Source: a bacterium
Lineage (GTDB): Bacteria; Chlamydiota; Chlamydiia; Chlamydiales; Rhabdochlamydiaceae
Assembly: GCA_021802305.1 (NCBI GenBank)
Contig: JAKAAD010000074.1
Span: 1-5,358 of the forward strand
Direction: 5' to 3'
Length of the DNA: 5,358 bases
The notes under the pieces were generated by a model that saw only the letters and a list, made by a program, of their open reading frames with translations, did no database searches and was not told the origin of the DNA. Position 1 is the first letter of the stretch. Each line of letters starts with the position of its first letter. Below, piece after piece: positions 1-4,385 of this stretch. Both the position numbers and the translations under genes were made by a program.

Positions 1-445
1 GAATATCCCAGGCCCGCTCTGTACCTTCACATGTCGTCACATAAGCCGTAGCAAGAGAAAAGGAGCCATCTTCGCGAATTTCTATTTTTTCTCCTCCAAT
101 AAACCAGATATCCGTAGAGGTTCTGCCTTGATAGAGAGTGCCCATTTTTGTAATAAAATCATATTCGATGCGCCGGCCTACAAAATAACGATCGCCGATA
201 ACGAGCATGAGGTCTCCTTCAGCTGTTACCGTATGAACGGGGCTACCCTGCTCTGATCGATCAGTGTAGGTAATTTTTTGCGCCTGTAGGAGAAAGTTCT
301 CTTTGAAGACGATACCACCTTCTTCTGTGGAAAGCACTCCAGAAGAGTAAGTGGGATTTTTGAGATCAACAGTGAGTGAGCTTCCCCAGGAAAAGGAGCA
401 GAGACAAGAAGAGAGGTATAGCCAATGGCGAAACTGTAAATGCAC
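1..445 (-). CDS. OstA/LptD-like outer-membrane biogenesis protein, N-terminal part (3' end beyond window)
   Basis: The frame stays open from a stop at 470-472 to the left edge, about 148 codons. Past the N-terminus it reads as a beta-rich, OstA/LptA-like domain: a VTAEGDLMLVIGDRYFVGRR stretch (a 'GD...l.g..' element seen in OstA repeats), then short strands, then TTCEGTERAWDI. The Thr-Thr-Cys...Trp-x-Ile pattern resembles the point in LptD proteins where the periplasmic domain leads toward the beta-barrel. LptD inserts lipopolysaccharide into the outer leaflet of the outer membrane; assigning that role here is inference, since the barrel lies outside the window. The start is uncertain. GTG at 445 is the only usual start codon after the upstream stop and gives a short signal-like N-terminus (FRHWLYLSSCLCSF). 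An AGGAG lies too far upstream (about 21 nt) to support it. The next in-frame Met is deep inside the domain. A signal peptide in another frame overlaps this region (see findings). The gene follows the 511-1719 gene by 65 bp on the same strand. Confidence 0.6.
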   Translation of the reverse strand, partial: MHLQFRHWLYLSSCLCSFSWGSSLTVDLKNPTYSSGVLSTEEGGIVFKENFLLQAQKITYTDRSEQGSPVHTVTAEGDLMLVIGDRYFVGRRIEYDFITKMGTLYQGRTSTDIWFIGGEKIEIREDGSFSLATAYVTTCEGTERAWDI

Positions 446-510
446 AACAAGATGATACGAAGGAAGCTCCTATTCGCGCTATGCAACACTCTAGGATGCC
501 GCTATTTCGT

Positions 511-1719
511 TCAGTCCAAAGGCTTGCAATCTACGAGTTGTTGATATCTAGCTAAGTAGTCTGAGTATTTTAAATTTGAGATAGCAACTAAGTCTACGCT
601 TTCACGTGGATAATTGGGGTGATAGGTACAGGTGTAGCCGTGTGCTCTGTAAATGGCTTGTTCAAGCCATTCAGCAATGGCTGCAGAACCTCGTGTATAT
701 GGCATAGCTTCCGCAAAAATGTAACGCAAAAGAGCAACCTTGTTTTTTAATTGTGTAAACGTTGCCGTTTTAGAATCCCATTTCATGATCTCGCTAAAAA
801 TTTGCTCGCACTCTTTCATGGCATCATTTATGAGAAAAAGATCTTGATGCAACACTGTGATAGAGGGACGATATTCTGCATCTAACATCCGCTCTACGGG
901 ATCGCGTCGGCAGTTGCGATACACCCAGGTAAGCCATTGAGAAGTAGCATACATTTTTCCATTGATTTCGCTTCTCTTAGTAACAAGAATCCAATCAGAC
1001 TTGAGATTTGCCGGATTACCGGAAACAACTTTTCTAAGGACGGAATCTATTGTGGGCTTAGGAAATGCCTCCATAATTGTCCTAAAATAAAAATTCATTT
1101 TATCGTTTTTGTAGAAAACAGGTTGCTTTTCTTTCATTTTTTGCATGATCTGAAAATTAGTTGCATTGGGGATTTCTTGAAATATTTCTTTTTTAAGAAC
1201 CTTTGCCTCCTCAAGGGAAATGGTTTTGCTGTATGCTTCAAATTCCTTTGGTCCCAAGATTTCGATCTGAAAGGAAAACTTTCTTTCTTGTATGCACTCT
1301 TCAACTTTTTTAGTCGTCTCTTGAAATTCTTTCACTGACCGTTTCATGTTTGCCATTTGAGATCCAAGTTGTTGGATAGCCAATTCATTTGTTTTCGAAT
1401 AAGGACCAGTGAATAGTGTGTATGCATGCGCTGGGTCCCTCACTCTTTCTATGCCAAATTCATGGGCATGAGAGGTTTTTGCTTCTCTTGCGATCCTTTG
1501 TCTTTCTTTTGCGAATGTTGAGAGTAGATCGCGAAATAATGCAGGAAAGCTTGCGATATCACTCTGATTCATTTGATTGACAGCAGTTTGAATGATTTTT
1601 TCAGATTCAATTTCAAATATTTGTTGTCGAGATTCATAATCATCGACAGGGCCATATTGATTTTGGATAGTAGCCATGCAGGTAGGGGTTGATCCAATTT
1701 GATTTGCAATCGTTGCCAT
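511..1719 (-). CDS. A+T-rich protein of unknown function, possible accessory or effector-type gene
   Basis: I do not recognise the family. The start at 1719 is chosen because TGAGGA sits 5 nt upstream of that ATG; an ATG at 1731 overlaps the ribosome site itself. The 402-residue product has no signal peptide or membrane segment and looks soluble and largely helical. Charged, heptad-like stretches around residues 60-82 and 110-148 could form coiled coils. The first 22 residues contain two copies of MATIxNQxG (residues 1 and 15). A Gly-Ser-Ala-rich helix, MPYTRGSAAIAEWL, lies near the C-terminus (about residues 339-352) and is followed by Tyr/His-rich sequence ending about 50 residues later. 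Hand-counted lines in this gene give 27-38% G+C against 47-50% in flanking genes, consistent with horizontal acquisition. Lack of a signal peptide is compatible with a cytoplasmic protein or a type III secreted effector; nothing here decides that. The gene has its own promoter and its own intergenic region on each side. The coding call is firm and the function unknown. Confidence 0.85.
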   Translation of the reverse strand: MATIANQIGSTPTCMATIQNQYGPVDDYESRQQIFEIESEKIIQTAVNQMNQSDIASFPALFRDLLSTFAKERQRIAREAKTSHAHEFGIERVRDPAHAYTLFTGPYSKTNELAIQQLGSQMANMKRSVKEFQETTKKVEECIQERKFSFQIEILGPKEFEAYSKTISLEEAKVLKKEIFQEIPNATNFQIMQKMKEKQPVFYKNDKMNFYFRTIMEAFPKPTIDSVLRKVVSGNPANLKSDWILVTKRSEINGKMYATSQWLTWVYRNCRRDPVERMLDAEYRPSITVLHQDLFLINDAMKECEQIFSEIMKWDSKTATFTQLKNKVALLRYIFAEAMPYTRGSAAIAEWLEQAIYRAHGYTCTYHPNYPRESVDLVAISNLKYSDYLARYQQLVDCKPLD

Positions 1720-1728
1720 AATATTCCT
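1715..1728 (-). promoter_or_regulatory. Ribosome binding site deciding the start at 1719
   Basis: On the minus strand the sequence reads TGAGGAATATTATGGC. GAGGA lies 5-6 nt before the ATG at 1719, ideal spacing. This is the clearest Shine-Dalgarno site in the window and rules in favour of 1719 over the upstream ATG at 1731, which would have to initiate on top of it. Confidence 0.7.
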
Positions 1729-1760
1729 CACATTAAAAAATGATTTAAACTAATACTGTA

Positions 1761-1789
1761 AATATACACAATAGTGCAATTCAATACAA
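1761..1789 (-). promoter_or_regulatory. Promoter of the 511-1719 gene
   Basis: Minus-strand -35 TTGTAT (1784-1789), a 17-bp spacer, and -10 TATATT (1761-1766). Spacing is the sigma70-class (chlamydial sigma66) optimum. Predicted transcription would begin near 1754, giving a leader of about 35 nt that contains the strong ribosome site. The -10 box is embedded in TTGTGTATATT, a core shared with the two promoters flanking 3572-3725. Predicted from sequence only. Confidence 0.5.
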
Positions 1790-1819
1790 TTTAAAATTAA
1801 TTTTTTAAAAAAAATTCTC
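1790..1819 (-). other. A/T-only tract downstream of the HEAT-repeat gene
   Basis: Directly after the stop of the upstream gene the minus strand reads a long T run followed by A run (AATTTTTTTTAAAAAATT). It is a nearly self-complementary A/T dyad without any G+C stem. It is not a convincing intrinsic terminator. It could serve as an UP-like A/T element for the promoter just downstream, or simply be A+T-rich spacer. Apart from the promoter, nothing else is visible in 1720-1819. Confidence 0.25.
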
Positions 1820-3562
1820 TTACTCAATTGCCTGAATGAGTAGAGCTGCCAGGATAGCGCGATTTTTGGGATGGCCGGTTGCAATGCCATCGAGAAGGGT
1901 ATCTATCCCAAGGTCATTGTGATTTTGCGCAAGAGTAATGTATGCATCGCAAAGAAGAGCTGCATGTTCTTCATGGGTGAGAGAGTCTCCTTGCGATGTT
2001 CGGGAGATAAGTGCATTTTTAGGAACAATGGGCCGAAAACGGAGCATTTCGCTTTGTTTTTGTTGTTGTATCCATCGAAGAACAGTCTCTTCTCCTTCTC
2101 GATTCTTTGTCATGCGCATGAGTGCAAGCTGACAATAGGTACGAATAAGAGGGGCGCCAGTGCGTTGGGCGTTTTTCTTGAGAAGTTCTACCACTTCAGG
2201 GGAGGGACGCATCTCAAGCACGCGTACAAGAAGGGGAATGAGTGCATTTTGTCCTTCGTTCAAGAGAAGATGCGCGATTTCGAGGAATGCAGTGGAAGGG
2301 AGCTCAACGCAATCTCGTAGCATTTGTTCACGAACATGTAGGGAAATGGGGATCAAATCTCGAATACCTTTATTCGCTTGCTGTTCGGCAGAACCAATGA
2401 TTTTCCATGCTTGGAGCGTACCTCCACTAGAAAAAAGTGGTTGAAAGCCAATGTCCTTCGTATCGCAGACGATAAACTCCTTGAGATGGGGTGTTACACG
2501 AGGATCTCTTCTCTTTAATAGGGAAAGGAGAGCATTGAAGCGCACATGAATATCTTTGGAGAAAAGCAAAGAGACAAGCAGATCTTCGCTTCCCTCTATA
2601 TCTTCCAGGAGGCGAATGGCAAAGAGATTTTCGCCTTTTGCAGAAGCAAAGAGTCCCGCTTTGGCACTTTCTTCGCCTAAATGAAAGAGTGCAGAGAGAG
2701 CAGCAAGTCGTACGGTGTCATGAGGCGATGAAGCAAATGTTCGCAGTGTAGGAAGAGAGCGATAATCTTTGAGCATTCCAAAAGCCATGGCACAGGCTTC
2801 TTGTTGGATGGGGGAGGCGTAGGTTGCAGCGCTTTGTATCAAAGGAAGAAGGTCGTCCCTTCCAAAACGCGCTACTGCAGTAATTGTTTCAATGCGTGTG
2901 CCGGGGTCAGGATCATCAATGAGCTGTCGAAGGATGGCGATCGCTTCTTTCGTGCCACTCAGCGCAAAAAATTGGGGGAAAAAACTACGAGCTTGAGGCG
3001 GCAAGCGATGCATGAGGGATTCGACATGTCCGACCGCCATTTTTGCTTTGCGCATGCATAGCTGATAGGCTGCTTCCAAACGAATGAGTAGAGATCGCGA
3101 GGACATTGCTTGTAGGAGTAAGAATTCACTCCGATCGTCTTGAATTTGCCCAAGTAAGTGAATAGCTGCAAGTTGCGCATGGGGTTCTCCATGCAGAAAA
3201 AAGCCGTTATTGATGAATGCAAGCGGTGTAGAGACGTGGGCTAAAGAGGCAGCGAAGAGAGCCGCGAGTTGATCTTCGTGATCGGGCGATTTTGCTATGC
3301 GTTCGAGTAAAGTGAAGGCCATTTGTGCAAGGATTTCAACATCGTGATGACCAAGCAATTCTTTATATTTGCGATAAAGGTCGATTCCTCGCTTCCACTC
3401 TTGCGATTGTAAGAGATAGAAGATGTAGTGTTTGTCGATAGATTCTTGCTGTAAGGGGGTAGGGGAGACTTCGGAGATTTTTTCTGCATGTGTGGCGATG
3501 GGATTGAGGAAGGAGGAGAAGAAAATACCCAGACTTGCAATGGCAAAATTCCATCGATCCAT
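1820..3562 (-). CDS. Secreted HEAT-repeat protein
   Basis: 580 residues from ATG 3562. A TTG at 3568 is also in frame but neither has a Shine-Dalgarno site, so ATG is preferred. The N-terminus is a plausible Sec signal peptide: MDR, then a hydrophobic core (NFAIASLGIFFSSFL), then a THA|EK cleavage site after residue 26. The mature part is a run of paired amphipathic helices typical of HEAT/PBS-lyase-like repeats. Examples are AIHLLGQIQDDRSEFLLLQA, IAILRQLIDDPDPGTRIETI followed by a VARFG helix end, ALSALFHLGEESAKAGLFAS, and VRFNALLSLLKRRDPRV. The 'aL..lgd.....l...l.d.d..vR..A' pattern recurs through about residues 130-370, with degenerate helical repeats continuing to the C-terminus. HEAT solenoids are protein-binding scaffolds; there is no sign of an enzymatic domain. 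Export to the periplasm or surface is inferred from the signal peptide. Secreted HEAT-repeat proteins of this layout occur in Chlamydiae, the main reason I favour that phylum. It is divergent from higB and is probably the first gene of its transcript. Confidence 0.85.
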   Translation of the reverse strand: MDRWNFAIASLGIFFSSFLNPIATHAEKISEVSPTPLQQESIDKHYIFYLLQSQEWKRGIDLYRKYKELLGHHDVEILAQMAFTLLERIAKSPDHEDQLAALFAASLAHVSTPLAFINNGFFLHGEPHAQLAAIHLLGQIQDDRSEFLLLQAMSSRSLLIRLEAAYQLCMRKAKMAVGHVESLMHRLPPQARSFFPQFFALSGTKEAIAILRQLIDDPDPGTRIETITAVARFGRDDLLPLIQSAATYASPIQQEACAMAFGMLKDYRSLPTLRTFASSPHDTVRLAALSALFHLGEESAKAGLFASAKGENLFAIRLLEDIEGSEDLLVSLLFSKDIHVRFNALLSLLKRRDPRVTPHLKEFIVCDTKDIGFQPLFSSGGTLQAWKIIGSAEQQANKGIRDLIPISLHVREQMLRDCVELPSTAFLEIAHLLLNEGQNALIPLLVRVLEMRPSPEVVELLKKNAQRTGAPLIRTYCQLALMRMTKNREGEETVLRWIQQQKQSEMLRFRPIVPKNALISRTSQGDSLTHEEHAALLCDAYITLAQNHNDLGIDTLLDGIATGHPKNRAILAALLIQAIE

Positions 3563-3567
3563 ATTCA

Positions 3568-3573
3568 ATTATA
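3568..3573 (-). promoter_or_regulatory. Candidate -10 box of the HEAT-repeat gene
   Basis: A perfect TATAAT on the minus strand, immediately preceded by CATTTGTGTA. No good -35 is visible at 16-18 bp. If used, transcription would begin at about 3561-3562, right at the chosen ATG, giving a leaderless or nearly leaderless message. Either the mRNA is leaderless, the true promoter lies further upstream, or this box is incidental. Confidence 0.35.
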
Positions 3574-3634
3574 TACACAAATGTTGATAAAGAGGCGTGG
3601 CATTTGAGCCAAGAGAAGCCGACGTCGAAGCAAC

Positions 3635-3649
3635 ACAACTTGAAGTTGT
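3635..3649. repeat. 15-bp perfect dyad ACAACTT-G-AAGTTGT
   Basis: Seven-bp arms around a single central G. With a bulge, pairing can extend outward to GC/GC on both sides (3630-3654). It sits close to the midpoint of the 12-bp inverted repeat. As RNA it could fold as a 5-bp stem with a TTGAA loop; as DNA it is a typical size for a dimeric repressor site. There is no T-run after it, so it is not a terminator. Confidence 0.45.
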
Positions 3650-3677
3650 TGTGCGATGCAGACGAGTTCAAATGCGG

Positions 3678-3696
3678 TGGCTATTCGGGGTAGCCA
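3678..3696. repeat. Hairpin TGGCTA / TAGCCA
   Basis: Perfect 6-bp arms (3678-3683 and 3691-3696) with a 7-nt loop TTCGGGG. On the plus strand it is followed by A residues; on the minus strand a T-run precedes rather than follows the stem. It therefore does not work as an intrinsic terminator in either direction. It lies just upstream of the higB promoter region and may be regulatory. Confidence 0.35.
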
Positions 3697-3721
3697 AAAA
3701 CCAATTTTGACTGCATTTGTG

Positions 3722-3727
3722 TATAAT
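3722..3727 (+). promoter_or_regulatory. Candidate -10 box of the higBA-dnaG transcript
   Basis: A perfect TATAAT on the plus strand preceded by CATTTGTG. The hexamer at the optimal 17-bp distance is AACCAA, not a good -35; a TTGACT at 3707 is too close (9 bp). An alternative is -35 TTGTGT (3717-3722) with TATATC at 3741-3746 and an 18-bp spacer. Transcription from the first option would begin near 3734, next to the near-palindrome at 3735-3748. Confidence 0.4.
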
Positions 3728-3734
3728 ATCAAAA

Positions 3735-3748
3735 TCGGTATATATCGA
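3735..3748. promoter_or_regulatory. Candidate HigA operator
   Basis: TCGGTATATATCGA is a 14-bp near-palindrome: six of seven base pairs match, with one G/T mismatch. It lies 18 bp before the higB start and at the predicted transcription start. HigA-type antitoxins are known to repress their own operon by binding palindromes at the promoter, so position and symmetry fit. Assignment to HigA is inference. Confidence 0.4.
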
Positions 3749-3765
3749 AATAAACCCGGATACAC

Positions 3766-4056
3766 ATGATACGTTCCTTTGCAGATAAAGTGGCTCATGA
3801 CATTTTTCATGGGATTCACTCCAGTACGGTGAGAAAGCAGTTGCCCTTGCCCTTAGTTCAGATTGCGGAGCGAAAGCTAGACCTTCTCAATGCAGTTAAG
3901 GATTTAACATCGATCATGGAGTTGCCTGATCATCGCAATGATCGCTTTGTGAGAGGGGGAAAAGAAAAATATGTCATTCCTATCAATGCGCAATGGTGTA
4001 TTGCGTTTCGTTGGAATCGAGATGGTATTGACGAAGTGGAAATCAAAGCGGCGTAA
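3766..4056 (+). CDS. higB: HigB/RelE-family toxin of a type II toxin-antitoxin system
   Basis: 96 residues, the usual HigB length. The N-terminus MIRSFADKVAHDIFHGIHSS matches the family opening 'MI.SFkdk.t..iF.G..S', followed by RKQLP, an AERKLDLLNAV helix, and the core INAQWCIAFRW (about residues 73-83), the signature 'IN.QWRIcFrW'. HigB toxins are ribosome-dependent mRNA endonucleases that act in the cytoplasm and are neutralised by HigA. Two features are unusual. The family usually ends 'VEIVDYH', and the Asp-Tyr-His supplies active-site residues in the Proteus HigB structure; this protein ends VEIKAA instead. The usual Leu-x-Gly-Asp/Lys region is RFVRGGKEKY. The toxin may therefore be weakened or inactive. 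There is only a weak GGA before the ATG (CCCGGATACACATG). It is first in a plus-strand operon, with the antitoxin frame overlapping or directly abutting. G+C in the module is similar to that of core genes, so it is not an obviously recent import. Confidence 0.85.
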   Translation: MIRSFADKVAHDIFHGIHSSTVRKQLPLPLVQIAERKLDLLNAVKDLTSIMELPDHRNDRFVRGGKEKYVIPINAQWCIAFRWNRDGIDEVEIKAA

Positions 4057-4372
4057 AAGCGTGTTGCCTAAAAGAAGAAAACCTACACATCTTGGTAAGA
4101 TCCTCTCCGAGGAATTCCTTGGACCCTTGGGCCTCACTCCAAAGCAATTTGCTGAAGAACTAGGAGAAGGGTGGAACGAAAAAAAAGTGCGCGATTTCAT
4201 CGAAGAAAAGATCCCTTTTTCAGAGACGTGGGCCCCGCTCTTTGCCGAGCACTTAGGAACAACTCCAGAGTTTTGGCTCAATATGCAACAAAACGTACAT
4301 GCCTGGGAAGCAGAGCGCCGCATGCATGTGAAAGGCGTCTACAAGCGCACAAAGAAAAAAGAGACCTACTAA
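4022..4372 (+). CDS. higA: HigA-family antitoxin (XRE-type helix-turn-helix)
   Basis: From ATG 4022 the product has 116 residues. The family signature is clear: KPTHLGKILSEEFLGPLGLT (about 20-39), 'PTHPGEIL.eeFL.PLGlt' in typical HigA; the helix-turn-helix QFAEELGEGWNEKKVRDFIE (42-61); and AEHLGTTPEFWLNMQ (75-89), matching 'A..fGTs.EFWLNLQ'. HigA binds and neutralises HigB and represses the operon. The recognition helix is unusual, with WNEKKVRDFIEEK in place of the common 'Vs..ri..i..GkR'. The C-terminal tail is strongly basic (KGVYKRTKKKETY). The start is uncertain. ATG 4022 overlaps higB by 35 bp and has a weak GGA 8 nt upstream. GTG 4061 or TTG 4064 would begin 4-7 nt after the higB stop and give the family's usual short lead before PTH. 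An ATG at 3971 is also in frame but would add an unusual 17-residue extension. The gene sits 13 bp upstream of dnaG. Confidence 0.85.
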   Translation: MVLTKWKSKRRKSVLPKRRKPTHLGKILSEEFLGPLGLTPKQFAEELGEGWNEKKVRDFIEEKIPFSETWAPLFAEHLGTTPEFWLNMQQNVHAWEAERRMHVKGVYKRTKKKETY

Positions 4373-4385
4373 TATAGTGAGCAGC

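Larger units (their letters stand above)
3572..3725. repeat. 12-bp inverted repeat CATTTGTGTATA in the divergent intergenic region
   Basis: The left arm, TATACACAAATG, lies at 3572-3583 and the right arm, CATTTGTGTATA, at 3714-3725: exact reverse complements over 12 bp, 130 bp apart. Each arm runs directly into a TATAAT-like -10 element reading outward, toward the HEAT gene on the left and toward higB on the right. A second exact 8-bp pair, GCATTTGA / TCAAATGC (3600-3607 and 3668-3675), is nested inside. The symmetry suggests paired promoter or operator sites for divergent transcription. Confidence 0.6.
3563..3765. other. Divergent intergenic region between the HEAT-repeat gene and higB
   Basis: 203 bp without a supportable gene. 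It contains, in order: the candidate -10 box of the HEAT gene; the left arm of the 12-bp inverted repeat; a CGACGTCG palindrome (3620-3627); a 15-bp dyad (3635-3649); the TGGCTA/TAGCCA hairpin (3678-3696); the right arm of the inverted repeat with the higB -10 box; and a 14-bp near-palindrome next to higB. Short open frames exist on both strands but show no family resemblance and no ribosome sites. A small structured RNA cannot be excluded. Confidence 0.6.

Noticed and set aside
937..1338. 133-codon open frame on the plus strand
   Set aside because: It lies wholly inside and opposite to the A+T-rich gene, is extremely Phe/Leu/Lys-rich, and has no ribosome site or family resemblance.
1790..1815. 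A/T dyad as a rho-independent terminator for the HEAT-repeat gene
   Set aside because: The stem would contain no G+C pairs, so it is too weak to call.
1871..2444. Several plus-strand open frames opposite the HEAT-repeat gene
   Set aside because: They are antisense shadows of a well-supported gene, Cys/Arg/Ser-rich and without domain patterns.
3678..3696. Hairpin as an intrinsic terminator
   Set aside because: The T-run is on the wrong side for the minus strand, and only A's follow on the plus strand; both neighbouring genes start rather than end here.
3565..3819. 84-codon minus-strand frame spanning the intergenic region
   Set aside because: It overlaps the start of higB and both candidate promoters, has no ribosome site, and the translation has no recognisable pattern. 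A decayed gene fragment cannot be fully excluded.
3971..4021. Upstream ATG giving a 133-residue antitoxin
   Set aside because: The added N-terminus is not seen in HigA proteins and is read from sequence that codes for conserved HigB core residues in another frame.
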